The position numbers were made by a program, and so were the translations under genes. Below, piece after piece: positions 9,790 to 20,920 of a DNA stretch of 64,000 nt; the first letter of the stretch is position 1, and each line of letters starts with the position of its first letter. Under the pieces are notes generated by a model. The model was given only the letters and a program-made list of their open reading frames with translations, made no database searches and was not told the origin of the DNA. Source of the stretch: Teratosphaeria epicoccoides. Taxonomy: Eukaryota; Ascomycota; Dothideomycetes; Mycosphaerellales; Teratosphaeriaceae. The DNA lies in the NCBI GenBank assembly GCA_021401465.1, contig JADDMT010000112.1, positions 1-64,000 on the forward strand, given 5' to 3'.

Positions 9790-12700
9790 CTACCAATCCA
9801 GCCCGTTCCGTCTGTCGGCGACTTCTTCTTCGAACCGCGCGATCACACTACCGGTACCATTCTCTGCGACACCACAAGCAGTGTCGGCCTTGACGCGAGA
9901 ATAGAAGACTGGGCAGTCCCTTGAGTCACATCTGACTTCCTCTCCCGGCGCCAGATCAGCACAGCTTCGACAGATGTCGTGCAAGTCCTTTTTCTCCTTC
10001 TCCGCCTTTTGTAACTTCCGTCTTAGGGTCAGCAGGGTCTGTGCAGTACGGTCTTCTTTGCAAGTCTTGCACAGCGGCAGTGGCGCGGCCGCACTCTCCA
10101 CCGACACAGGCGGCAGCTTTTCCCGACAGACGAGGCAGAGCGAGGACCCCATGTAGGACTCCATCGTTTTCTTCCCTTTACCCTTTCCATCCGCGTCAGC
10201 ACGAGGCGCACCGATTAGACGGATGCGCTGGACCTTAGGCATCTCGTCATACCACTGCCTGACGTTCGCACCCACAAGGTTGAAGATCCTCTCGAGCGGT
10301 GGGATTAAGTTCTTGGAGATGTAATACTCGGCATCCAGCTCCGCATGTTCGTCATAGATCAGTCTCTCGGGCTCCACGCATCGCTCCCACAGTCTGGCGC
10401 CAGGACCGCCGGCAATGACCACGTAGGGCACACGCTCGCCGTACTGTGGCTCCGTGCGAGGGTCGCGTAGCATTCTTTTCGTCGCGATGAGTGCGCCAGG
10501 AGGCGGCGGGCCCTTGTCAGCGTACGTCCCGAGCTTGACTTCCTTCGCGAAGCAGAAGTCTTGAACACTGATGCGACCTTGCATGATCTTGGTGCATTGC
10601 TTTTGGAAGTACGACTTGATCTGGCTCAAGTCTGCGGTGCGGAACAGGAGCTTAAGAGCCTTCTCTTCGATTTTCTGCTCGGCTGGTGTACCATCTCTGC
10701 GAACAGTCTCAATTCCTTTCGCATCAAATTCTGGTTCAGCCTGCTTGGGAGACTCGTACTTGAAGCCGACGTATCTTTTCTTGGCTAGGAGGACGCATGG
10801 ATGATATACCTTTTCGAACTTAAGCTTGACAGGTCGAGGATTGGTGTCAGTCACAGCTTTTGCAATTTCATCCCCAATGCGGAAGGCTTCGTCCTTCGTT
10901 CTTCCTTTGAGATAGACGAATAGTGAGTCTGTGTCTCCGTACACGACCTCGGCACCCCATCGCTCGACGGAGTGGATCAGTGCGATGGCCTTTTCCAAAG
11001 TTTCGCGACCTGTCTGGACAATCGAGTCGGCAATTTCTGAGCATGGCATGCGCCCAGAAAAGGAAGCTGAGGTGTAGCCATAGGTCACGTTTGCGATCAG
11101 CTTCAGTGCCAACTGTCTGTTGTTCAACAGCTGCTGCAACGTCTTGTCGTCCTTGTCGACCTTCATGCCAGATTTGACCATGACTCTGGTCTCCAAGATC
11201 TCACCCAACATCTTCGCCAGCAAGCTTTTCCGCATGGACGGCTTGACGTACATCATACCATTAGGGGCAATGTTCAGATGATCTTTGGCCAGCTCCAAAA
11301 GCCCTGGCGCGCGCTGGAAATCCGCGAAGCCCATCTTGTTCGTGCCACGCCAAGCGACAATCCGCCCCAGACAAGTGCTGTAGCAATAGTTGTACGCAAT
11401 CATTACGCTTGGGTAAAGAGACTGAAAATCCAAGACCAGCAGTGGAGAATTGTAGAAAGCAGACTGCGGCTCCATGACCAGGGGCAGACACTCTAGAGCA
11501 TTCTGCGCCCCAACTTGCTTTCTGCTTGGGCTCACCAGGACAAAGCTTTCTGGCTTTGCGATTCGAAACATCAAGCTCTCAACCTTGAACTGCGAGCCTC
11601 TTGAGAAGACGGAGAAGAAGTCCACGCCCAGTAATCTGGCCTGCTCGCTTGTCCTTGGAATCAGCTCGTTGGCGTCCAGAATCTCCAGATCCAGACTCGT
11701 CCGACTTACGAAGTAGTCCAGCACTTTGGCCAAGTCTTTGGGCTTTCCACTTCTCCACCAGCGAGTGAGATCGGCGAATTTGTAATGTGGGATGCGTCTG
11801 TGCAGCAGATGAAAAACCACATTCTCCATCGTGTATTGCAGAAGGTTCAGCTCTGATCGCATCGCTCGCCAGATGTTGATCGTGTGTCTACCGGTGATGC
11901 GCACAGTACTGGTGTGGGTGAAACCCCAGCGATCAGCTTCTTTGCCAAATCGGCCATGACTCTGCGACTTCATTCTGGAGAACTCGTCAGGCAGATTGAA
12001 CTCATAAGCAAGACGTGCGCGCTCAATCAGGTAGCCCCAGCTGCTGTTGTGCACCTCATAGCCGGTAAGAATATCCGGATCATAGTGCCGGACGATGTCG
12101 ACGATTTTGTTGAGTAAATCAAGCTCGGTGTCTTCTGCCTCAACACACACGCGTGTGCCCATGGCTTTCTGGACCATGTTTGTCAAGTCGCCATCGGCAT
12201 CGAGAAGTATAATGCCAAGCACAGAATTCTCCACCATTTGCTCGTCGGAAATGCACCACACCACCATCGTGACCTCGTCCCTCTCCGGGTCCGGTGCCAA
12301 ATCTGCTCGACTGTTGATATGCACTTCCAGACTCATGGTAGACATGTATCCTGTCTCATGCTGGACAGACGTATTCTTCTTCCTTTGTGAAAACTTAAAA
12401 CCGTGTCTGTTCTTCTGCGTCGGCCCATCGATCTGGCTGAGCTCCGGGGCTGGACGATTCTGACGCTTCAGAACTGTTCGGTATGCCGTTGGTGGGCCGT
12501 CAACTTCGAGCGCATCAAGATCATCCCCTGCCGCAACTGGCATCTCAGCTTCGAGCCATGTCTGCACCTCGGCGAAGCTTGGTGGCGGCTGTATGACTTC
12601 CCAAGCTTTGAGCGTGCACGATCGTTGCCTTCTCTGCTCTTCCAGCTGATCTCTCGCACGATCGACAGGACACGCCTTGACCTCCCGGACGCTGCCATCG

Positions 12701-14964
12701 CGATTGAAGTCTTGGAGGAAGATCATTGTATTGCTTTCGAGCCTGAACTCCTGCCCAGCATACTCTCGAGGTCGTTCAGGCACGTCCTTCTCGTTGCTGT
12801 AGTAAGCATCTTGGTAGATGACCTGTGGCTCGACTGTCCTCTCTACTTCTGCAAATGAGGGCGGCACAGCTCCGAACACAAATATATCGGCGTCTTTGGG
12901 CAGGATGAAGGCAAGGGCGTAACTCATGGCAAGTTGAGCGTTGATGCACAATACATCCTCCTGAGACTCACCCTTAAGCGAAGCTTCGAGGTCCGCATCC
13001 GATGGAAAATCGGAAAAGCTCATGTTGATACTTCGCTTTCCTTGTTGTGCTTGGCTAGATGTCCGCGGTAGGTCCTCGCGATCCTGCTTTTCGATTGGTC
13101 TTGATTGCGCTTCGTCGCGGCTTGAGTTCTTAACCACCGGGTAAGCGATTCGACTGCCTTCCCTTGCACGTTGGGAAGGCGCTGACAGCTGCGGAGGCGT
13201 TGACTGTTGCTGCCCTGCTGGTAATGATCTTTCTTGAGTGCGAGTTCCCTGCGTCTTGCCCAGTAGTTGAGCGCCTGGCGGCGGGACGTCGCTCAGGCCA
13301 TGCTCGTCCGGAACCCGGCTCAGACTGTGCATCGATAAAGCCTTCTTGTTATTGCTGAGCACCTTTCTCGGTGATGACTGCTGGTGCCCATCGAGTTTTG
13401 CTCGTTTAAAAGGGCCTTGAGTCGGTAAAACGGCAGGGCGTTTGAGCCTTTGACCTTGATGTACTTTGCGGACAGTCTCAGGAAGCAATGCCTGATCTTG
13501 GACCTGTTCTGCGCTCCTTTCAATGTCAGCAGCCAGACCTTCGACTTTGGCGTCGCCCAATCCATTTTGTACTCCTGCATCACGTGATTTCTGTCGCTGG
13601 GTCAAGGCCCTGTTACAAGCAATCTCCTCGTCACTCCCATAGTCTTCATCATCCGCAATCTGAGCGATGGAGCTCACATCCACCAATGGTGTGGCAGACC
13701 CTCCAGTATTTGCGGCATCTGGGTGCAAGTGATCAGGCGCATCATCGACACCATCGTCACCCCCATTGACGTCAGTCTGTCTATGAGCAGCTAGAGATGA
13801 CGAGAACAGCTCCTCTACACTTTGCAACACAGTCTGTATGCCATCATCTTCGTTACTCTCCAGCCCAAATGTGTCAAATGTGAGTTCGCCACCACCTCTG
13901 GCTGCCTTTTCCTCCAGCGCGATCTGATCGACCATCTGTCGGAATGCGTCTTCGTGGATCCAACCACCTTCGCTGATGTTGCGAGGATCTGCAGACATTG
14001 ACACCAACGCCTCAGGCGGAAAAGGTGAGCTGGTAGGATCGTTCATACCCATCCTCATCTTTCTTCTTCTCGTTTCGTCTTTCCACAGACCTGCCATAGA
14101 GTGTACTAGCTTTTCTTCTGGCGGTAAATTCTCCAAGCTTTCAAGTCTCTCGATGAATGAATGGTGCAACATTCTGTCCTCGATCTCATTGCGATTGAGT
14201 ATGTCTTCTACGCGTGTATCGAGCTCGATCATGCAATGACTCTGTCGTGGAAATGATTCTCCCTCCAGAATCGTGCTCGGGTCGATGCTTCTGTCATGCC
14301 AAAGGTGCGCCGGATTCTCAAGCTCCTCCCATTCCGGCACCGGGCTGCGGAAGTGCGGTTGATCTGTCTCAATATACGCACAACCGTAAAGATTGAAGTC
14401 GCACATCCACTGCAGCAAGTATTGCAGATGCGCTTCGTGCGGCTGGAAGATGCGTTTCATAATCGCTCCCTGCTGCAGTAGATCCGTGAAGCGCGTCATG
14501 TGAGCCGGGTTGAGCAGGTAGATCTTCAAGAAGTACTTGAAGCCAACGTTGTAGCCAAAGAAAGGCACGCCCTTCACCAGACTGATGTGCGCGACGTACG
14601 TGCTGTTCTTTGGATTGCTATCATACGGATTCCTCCTGTATGACAGAGCTAAAGCGTGATCGATGCTATGCCTCATCACTCCTGTGAAGTTGTCTACGAC
14701 ACTTGGGTCCAGACTCTCCGTGTAAGGGACATAGAGGTAGGGGAAAGCGCCGTGGATGTGCATGCAGACCTTCTGGCCTGTCTCCGTCGCCCCAAACACT
14801 CTGATGACGGGGACATGTGGCAGCTTTCCAGCTTGCGTCGAGGAGTAGGTTGCTGAGCCCCATAGCGGCGGATCCAAGATCGACGGAGCCGACTGATAGT
14901 GGTCCACACAGTTTAGACGTACCCGAAAGATGTCGCCGCCGCCACTGTGCAGGTGTTTAGCCAT
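9790..14964 (-). CDS. rev3: DNA polymerase zeta catalytic subunit Rev3
   Basis: Rev3 is the B-family polymerase of error-prone translesion synthesis. The intronless frame gives 1724 residues. The N-terminus (IFRVRLNCVDHYQS...) matches the Pol zeta/delta N-terminal domain. A ~500-residue low-complexity region with little conservation follows, as usual in Rev3. The polymerase motifs are intact: motif A DFQSLYPSVMIAYNYCYSTC (about residue 1175), motif B LALKLIANVTYGYTSASFSG (about 1270) and motif C YGDTDSLF (about 1340). The C-terminal zinc/Fe-S module has Cys pairs CLVC and CKTC (about 1610-1640) and CRSC with CDSRDC (about 1666-1690); the second cluster is the Fe-S and Rev7/Pol31-linked site. 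The exonuclease-like region lacks a clear catalytic Asp set, as expected. Length is typical of filamentous fungi. The start is the first Met of the frame (MAKHLHSGGGD). Confidence 0.96.
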   Translation of the reverse strand: MAKHLHSGGGDIFRVRLNCVDHYQSAPSILDPPLWGSATYSSTQAGKLPHVPVIRVFGATETGQKVCMHIHGAFPYLYVPYTESLDPSVVDNFTGVMRHSIDHALALSYRRNPYDSNPKNSTYVAHISLVKGVPFFGYNVGFKYFLKIYLLNPAHMTRFTDLLQQGAIMKRIFQPHEAHLQYLLQWMCDFNLYGCAYIETDQPHFRSPVPEWEELENPAHLWHDRSIDPSTILEGESFPRQSHCMIELDTRVEDILNRNEIEDRMLHHSFIERLESLENLPPEEKLVHSMAGLWKDETRRRKMRMGMNDPTSSPFPPEALVSMSADPRNISEGGWIHEDAFRQMVDQIALEEKAARGGGELTFDTFGLESNEDDGIQTVLQSVEELFSSSLAAHRQTDVNGGDDGVDDAPDHLHPDAANTGGSATPLVDVSSIAQIADDEDYGSDEEIACNRALTQRQKSRDAGVQNGLGDAKVEGLAADIERSAEQVQDQALLPETVRKVHQGQRLKRPAVLPTQGPFKRAKLDGHQQSSPRKVLSNNKKALSMHSLSRVPDEHGLSDVPPPGAQLLGKTQGTRTQERSLPAGQQQSTPPQLSAPSQRAREGSRIAYPVVKNSSRDEAQSRPIEKQDREDLPRTSSQAQQGKRSINMSFSDFPSDADLEASLKGESQEDVLCINAQLAMSYALAFILPKDADIFVFGAVPPSFAEVERTVEPQVIYQDAYYSNEKDVPERPREYAGQEFRLESNTMIFLQDFNRDGSVREVKACPVDRARDQLEEQRRQRSCTLKAWEVIQPPPSFAEVQTWLEAEMPVAAGDDLDALEVDGPPTAYRTVLKRQNRPAPELSQIDGPTQKNRHGFKFSQRKKNTSVQHETGYMSTMSLEVHINSRADLAPDPERDEVTMVVWCISDEQMVENSVLGIILLDADGDLTNMVQKAMGTRVCVEAEDTELDLLNKIVDIVRHYDPDILTGYEVHNSSWGYLIERARLAYEFNLPDEFSRMKSQSHGRFGKEADRWGFTHTSTVRITGRHTINIWRAMRSELNLLQYTMENVVFHLLHRRIPHYKFADLTRWWRSGKPKDLAKVLDYFVSRTSLDLEILDANELIPRTSEQARLLGVDFFSVFSRGSQFKVESLMFRIAKPESFVLVSPSRKQVGAQNALECLPLVMEPQSAFYNSPLLVLDFQSLYPSVMIAYNYCYSTCLGRIVAWRGTNKMGFADFQRAPGLLELAKDHLNIAPNGMMYVKPSMRKSLLAKMLGEILETRVMVKSGMKVDKDDKTLQQLLNNRQLALKLIANVTYGYTSASFSGRMPCSEIADSIVQTGRETLEKAIALIHSVERWGAEVVYGDTDSLFVYLKGRTKDEAFRIGDEIAKAVTDTNPRPVKLKFEKVYHPCVLLAKKRYVGFKYESPKQAEPEFDAKGIETVRRDGTPAEQKIEEKALKLLFRTADLSQIKSYFQKQCTKIMQGRISVQDFCFAKEVKLGTYADKGPPPPGALIATKRMLRDPRTEPQYGERVPYVVIAGGPGARLWERCVEPERLIYDEHAELDAEYYISKNLIPPLERIFNLVGANVRQWYDEMPKVQRIRLIGAPRADADGKGKGKKTMESYMGSSLCLVCREKLPPVSVESAAAPLPLCKTCKEDRTAQTLLTLRRKLQKAEKEKKDLHDICRSCADLAPGEEVRCDSRDCPVFYSRVKADTACGVAENGTGSVIARFEEEVADRRNGLDW

Positions 14965-15296
14965 GGTCGGTATGGGGCGAATACCGGGTCATCGTGGTTC
15001 CATTGGTTGCCAAGCCTGGACGGCCAATCTGATTCAGACGGAGGCCAATGCGATCTCCGCCGTTCAGAATGTTTTGTTCACGGCGGTCTGCTGTAGGAGA
15101 GCGCGCAAGGGCGGGTATGTGGAACGCGCCAGAGTGTTTACCCTATGTTCACGCGTCGAATAAGTTCCAAGTTCCAAGCGGGTGCGGATCTACCCGAGTT
15201 GCACGCCAAGTGAGCAAGTCTCGCCAGATTAGGAGGTACGGAGGGACAAGGGGAGACTGTTGTGGTTCTAGTAGTTGTGTTGATTTAAGAAGCTAT
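14965..15296. other. REV3 upstream region
   Basis: These 332 bp hold the 5' flank of REV3 and run up to the minisatellite. Short open frames here have no protein features. Confidence 0.4.
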
Positions 15297-15584
15297 CTTA
15301 TCTACTAACGGCAGCTGCTATCATCTACTAACGGCAGCTGCTATCTACTACTAACGGCAGCTGCTATCTACTAATGGCAGCTGCTATCATCTACTAACGG
15401 CAGCTGCTATCATCTACTAACGGCAGCTGCTATCTACTACTAACGGCAGCTGCTATCTACTAATGGCAGCTGCTATCATCTACTAACGGCAGCTGCTATC
15501 TACTAACGGCAGCTGCTATCATCTACTAACGGCAGCTGCTATCATCTACAAACGGCAGCTGCTATCTACTAACGGCCGCTGCTA
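15297..15584. repeat. 20/23-bp minisatellite, about 13 copies
   Basis: Units of the form (CAT)CTACTAACGGCAGCTGCTAT are repeated about 13 times, in 20-bp and 23-bp versions that differ by a three-base insertion. Several neighbouring units (types 23a, 23b, 20 with AATGG, 23a) recur as a higher-order block that appears twice. Each unit carries the palindrome CAGCTG, also inside GCAGCTGC. The last two units are degenerate (ACAAACGG; GGCCGCTGC). The array lies between the REV3 promoter side and the K+ channel gene. Confidence 0.95.
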
Positions 15585-15966
15585 AAGCTCAATAGCCGAG
15601 GGACCGTGTGTGTGGTCGTGTGGTCTCAGCTCAGCTTATGTAACAGAGACTCAGGGAGTGCGATGGAGCGAGGACCAAGGGACACATGGAGGGAAACGCT
15701 GGCTCGGTCACGGGCGTCGCACATGCCGTTGCCCCTGCTGCACAGGTCGATACAAGATGGCCATCGCTGTCTGTACTATAGCAGTGACGAGGCTCGACCT
15801 CAAGTCGGTCATGTCGTCGCAGCCCCAAATCGTTCTTCGTCCATCAATGCAGCTCACACCCGATCCTTGCCCCCTCTCGCAACGAGCGTTCCATCAGACG
15901 TGTGCAGAGTCGGGACGGTCCTTGCTACACCCAAGCAGAGACGGGCCAGAGTACGGCCACTTCGCT
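15585..15966. other. upstream region of the K+ channel gene
   Basis: These 382 bp lie between the minisatellite and the chosen ATG. The channel frame is open back to an in-frame ATG at 15610, but the extra residues are not channel-like and are read as leader. Confidence 0.4.
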
Positions 15967-18477
15967 ATGTCGACTCTTGACCCAGGCATCAGCACACCGA
16001 TCCTCAAAGCGGCGGGGGACATTGAAGCCGATGCTCCGAACGCTGAGGATGCCGCGTTGCAGCGTCAAGAAGAACAGGAAGAGGAGGAGCTCGTAGCGCC
16101 GTCCAGATGGTGGTTCGCCAGTACCGCGTGCCCGCTGCTAGCCGGCACGTGTGGTCCTGTGGCCAGCGGCTTCAGCATTTGCGCCTTGGCATGGTGCTGG
16201 AGAGTCTTCCTGCCGCCTGGCGCACCGGAAGAACATGGGACATTTGTTCAGGATCCTGCTTGGTTGATCGTAAGATGCTGAACATTTTGCCTCAAACGTG
16301 ATGCTGAATGCATGACCAGGCACTGAATGCTGTCTCTCTCTTCTTCGCTGTACTTGGCAACGCAAGCTTGCTGCTGAACATGACCCAGCGCATGCCGTTT
16401 CACGTCGCCCAGCCAATAACCATCACGGGGTTCCTCATGGCTGGAATCCTTCTGCTTGCTGATATCGCCGCTGTCAACGCTTCGTCCACAAACTGGTTGA
16501 CCGGAAATCATGCACCGGCATCTCGCCATGCTCTCACTTCCGCCTACTACTACGCGCTATGGGCCGCGGTCCTGTACATGGTTATCAGCTTTCTCATGTG
16601 CTCCACAGTATGCGGAGCGAATAAGGGCTACTACGACAAAGAGTTTCACCTGACGCCACCTCAGCGCACCCTCATGATTCAAACCATGTACTTTGTTGCA
16701 TACCTCTTACTAGGCGCTCTCGTGTTCTCGCACGTGGAGGGCTGGGAGTACCTTGACGCTGTATACTGGGCGGATGTCACTGTTCTGACCGTGGGATTTG
16801 GAGACTACTCGCCTCAAACTCGAGTCGGGAGAGGTTTACTGTTTCCGTTCGCCCTAGGCGGTGTGCTTACCGTCGGTCTTGTTGTTGGGAGTACTCGTTC
16901 ATTGGTATTGGAGCGCGGCCGCGAGAAGATGGCGGCAAGGATCACAGAAAACCGACGTTCTGATGCTATACATGACCTGGATGAGCGAAAGCAGACGATC
17001 AAGATCAGCTGGCTTGCGTCTGCAGACGTCCGCATCGATCCTTCACTGAGTCCGGCGCAGAGACGCGAGGAAGAGTTCAATGTAATGCGAAAAGTTCAAA
17101 AAGCTGCGCAGCGGGAGAGGCGGTGGCTCTCCCTGATCATGTCCGTCGCATTTGCCGTCGTTCTCTGGCTTGTCGGCGCGGCCATCTTCATGGTGACTGA
17201 ACGTTCACAGCGGTGGACGTACTTTGACAGCGTCTATTTCACTTTTGTCTGCTTGTTGACCATTGGCTATGGCGGTGAGTGCAGCACGAGGGAAGTCACA
17301 CGCCTTTGACGATGCTGACACCTTCTAAGATCTTCATCCCAACAGCAACGCAGGCCGAGCTTTCTTCGTGCTGTGGTCGCTCATGGCAGTCCCGAGCTTG
17401 ACAGTCCTCATCAGTAACATGGGTGATACATTTGTTCAGTGGTTTGAAGATGCAACACTGTGGCTGGGATCGATCACGGTTCTGCCGAACGAGAAAGGCA
17501 CCAGGACGTCGGCGCGACTGATCTTGCGGCATCTTTCAGCGTACCTACAGCAAGCTTTTCAACGCTTCACACTGCCAGGCATCTTTGGAGACGCTCCTCA
17601 GATGAAACACGAGATCCGCATCAGCAGTGACGAGCATGAGAAGCAAGTGAGGGCTCGTCTAGCCGAACGCCTTACATCCCATATCGAGCAAGACGAGCTG
17701 AACGAGACCGGCCAGGCAGAAAATAAAGGCGGTCAACTCGAGCGAGACATTCACTTTTACCATTATGTCCTCGCTCGAGAGTGCCGGAATCTCCAGAAAG
17801 ACTTGGGAGCCAGCCCGAACAAACAGTACACGTGGCAAGAATGGGAATACTTCCTGAAGCTCATGAGCAACGAAGACGATCCGAATGAAAATCCTGCCCG
17901 GAAACAGCCTGATGCTGTTGTGGCCCAAAAGAACCTCAGTGCGCTGCCCAGCGCTTGCTCCGACGCGACCATGATCAATGCTGGCCCGGCTCCAGACCGT
18001 GTCGGCTCAGGAAGCTTGGCTGTCGTGGAGGAGAGCAGCGGCGCCCACAATGGTGGATCGACCATGGAAGACGCTCAGAGCGACGGAGTCGTGGGACGGC
18101 TGACGGAGGTCGGTGAGTGGAAGAAAAAGCACGAGGCCAACAAGCGTTTGCGACCGCATCCGGATCGCGAGCAAGGGCGCGGTCGGCATCTCACGACCAT
18201 GGACGTTCAGAATTGGTCGTGGCTCTCGAGTAAGAGCCCTCTCATGTGTTCCAGATCAGAGGCAGAGTGGATCCTGGAACGCCTGTCGGCAGCTCTGGAA
18301 AGAGCACTAAGTAGGCAGAGGAAAGGCTACAGGAGTAAGCCGCCAATCTCGATGTTAGATGTCCGGGGCAGAATCATTTCACAGGAAGATCAGGGCAAAT
18401 CACAGGATCATGTAAGCAGCAGGAAGCAGATTAAGGAGAGCGAGAACTTGGAGAAAGCAGCTAGGAGCAAGGGTTGA
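15967..18477 (+). CDS. tok1: TOK1-like outward-rectifying two-pore K+ channel
   Basis: Three exons (15967-16269, 16320-17274, 17330-18477) encode 801 residues. The introns are 50 bp (ATC|GTAAGA...ACCAG) and 55 bp (GCG|GTGAGT...CTAAG). The layout is that of the fungal 8-TM/2-P family. Four N-terminal membrane segments come first (about residues 48-75, 103-125, 135-160 and 180-200). TM5, pore 1 (TVLTVGFGDYSP), TM6 and TM7 follow, then pore 2, which is completed by the second splice (LLTIGYG|DLHP), and TM8 (FFVLWSLMAVPSLTVLISN). Both selectivity filters are intact. The cytoplasmic C-tail of ~370 residues is hydrophilic and contains an ERDIHFYHYVLARECRNLQKD helix-like stretch seen in TOK proteins. 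It should act in the plasma membrane in K+ efflux and potential control. The start at MSTLDPGIS is a choice among in-frame ATGs. Confidence 0.93.
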
Positions 18478-20920
18478 GACAGAAAGAGATGGCCCGCAGC
18501 CATGGTGTTGGCAGGATCAGTCATGCTCTAAGCGAACGATCGTGATACATTCAGACGGCAGGTGGAAGGCGTCGAATATATTTAGGGATGGGATTGGAGC
18601 CGTGACGTGAATGATTGGAGGCATGAGATACCCATAACATGTACGTTGTTTCTCATACTGCGAAGCGAGATACTGATGTAGCAGCATTTGCTCCATAACC
18701 TGGTCTACGGCAGGCACGTAGACCTGCACAGCTGAGACTTCAACAACAAGATGCGAATACCCGCGAGCGTCCTTCCCCAACTCACGGTCTGTGGACCGCA
18801 AAGCTGATGAAAGAGAATGAGTTGCGCTCGTTCAGACCTCATTTGTAGTGTTCGACAATACGCAGAGTTCGACCCGCAGCAGGCTGCGAAGAAGAAGACT
18901 CCGCTGTCTTTGTTTCTTGTCATCATGAGCGCAACGCCCCCAGATCCCAATATGAGCCCCCGACCCGACCACACACACGTACCCGGCTGCTCTCCGACGT
19001 CACCGCCCACCAGCGGCTTCAAGATCAGTGAGCCCCACGATCCCCACAGGCAACGAGCGAGTCATGGACTGCGCTGCGTTAGACAACGATCTTTGGAAAA
19101 TATACTGCCAAGCCCTCGACGCGGCGAAATGCTCAGCCCACGGCGTACGCAAATGCCCTCGCGGCCGAAGCCACAAGTGTCTCGTTGCCGACTCTTCAAG
19201 CGACTTCTTCAGCCCACGGCGTCCGAAATGCAAGCGTCCGTCAGCAGCTGGTGCAAGTATCTCCACAACCCCCGACACCATCGCGTGGTCCCTGCTTTGG
19301 TAAAGAAAAAGATCCCTCTGGGACGGCGACAGCGGTCAAGCTACTCCTGACGCCCGAAAGCAAATCAGTACATGCTTGACTTGACGCCAGCACCATTTGC
19401 ACTCCCACCACGCCCGCCTTGACGGCAAGCGCAAGTGAGCTCCAACACCCCGCTACCGCTTCAAGTGGCACGTTTGAGCTGCCCAAGGGCGAGCCGTGGC
19501 TTGGAAGGGTTCTTTAAGCGGGTTTTACCAGTGGGCAACGAACCGGATACCAGATTCGAAGGGGTGACCCCCGTAGTAGGCCACCCGCATGGTCGTCGAC
19601 TCCCCCACCGGAACTGGAGAGGCACCCCTCGGTAAAGCAGCGTGCGATTAGACCCAGGTCAACGACCCGGCGGTGTGGGACGTGCGAACGTACGAATGGA
19701 CTCCGTACTGGTGTCAAAGGTGTCAGCAGGTAATTCATGACGGGTTTAAGGCAGGAGTGAGGGAAGGAACTTACCTAATGGCTTCACGATGAGCGGCCAC
19801 TTTCCCGGCGGTAACCCGCCGTTGCCAATCCACCACGCCATCAGCGACCCTGGGGTGGGCCAGGACCGCGTCAGGAATGGCTTCAAGAACCATCTCTCAC
19901 ACCCAACGTCATCCGCACTGGTTGTAGAGACCTCCTGTTGCCGTCCTGTCGAGCTGGTAAGAAGATGTGGCGTGTGTTGTGATGTTGCTGAAGGAGAGAG
20001 GGGAAGGAAAAGAAAACAGTGCAGAATTTGCTCTTTGTGCGTGTCACCGGAAGCGTCCGGCTTCCGCGGTGAGGACTGGTTGCCATTGGTCGAGTGGCGA
20101 GTTTTGGAGGGGCCTCTTGTTGTTGTCCGGATGCGGAAGGTGCGCTTCGCCAGTGTCAACACTCGCGCAGACCGCAACGTGATGGATCAATGCACTGCGG
20201 CTGTGTACGCTGATTCTACTGCACCGGTACTGCGCATTTGGCGAATTGGCCGTGAGCGTATCTGCTACTTCGCACGGTGAAGAACTTGGCCACCTGGTGG
20301 GTGTGCGGAGCTCTCGGCGCAACTTCTGCAGCACCGGGCGACTGTCATCAAGCCTCAGCGAGTGTGTCTACAACTGTGCGTCAAGCTGCATGGACCTCCT
20401 GGTGAGAGGCAACCGTCACTATCGCAGGTGTGATATCCTTAACATCAATCAAGACTTCCCCAGCTGGCCATTGCATCAATCAAGGATTTTGCGTTTCTGC
20501 AATCAGCATGCTGACTCCCCGAACTTCTCTCACAAGCATCATCTCTAGTCGGCGACTATCTTCGCTGTTGTCCTGTGCGAGCAGGCATATATTGGCGCGT
20601 TATTTTGAGGCACGCGAGCACTGGCATGCATTGAGACCCCAGACGCCAGCCTGGCTTGCGCATACTGCCGCATCCCTTGGGCAGCGGGCTCGTTGAGCCA
20701 CAAAACTTCCTACTCTGGCGATATCAACACGAATACAGGGTCGTGTTTGGCTCATTTCAGCCGAGATCCACGAATGCTCCGCTCTAGCGACTCCACGTGC
20801 ACACACTGGGAACATTCCTACGCGCGCGTTGGAGCTCATATAGGTCTCATAACCCGAACGTCTCCCACTCACGCGTAAAGTTTGCTACTGTCGACCGCTA
20901 CTAACATTACAGGATTCACG
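18478..20920. other. 2.4-kb region without a convincing gene
   Basis: Many overlapping short frames are open on both strands but none has a recognisable domain. The best candidate is on the minus strand from 20177: a basic, Arg-rich, mitochondrial-presequence-like start (MRSARVLTLAKRTFRIRTTT), then MAWWIGNGGLPPGKWPLIVK near 19790-19850, followed by a GTAAGT donor. A small spliced gene is possible but not proven. An imperfect 22-bp direct repeat (CAGCCCACGGCGT.CG.AAATGC) occurs at 19134 and 19210. Just before the next gene, CTACTAACATTACAG at 20899-20912 looks like a branch point plus acceptor. Confidence 0.35.

Noticed and set aside
19525..19575. Possible tRNA B-box-like TTCGAA context on the minus strand
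   Set aside because: The flanks do not match GGTTCGANTCC and no A box or cloverleaf could be built.
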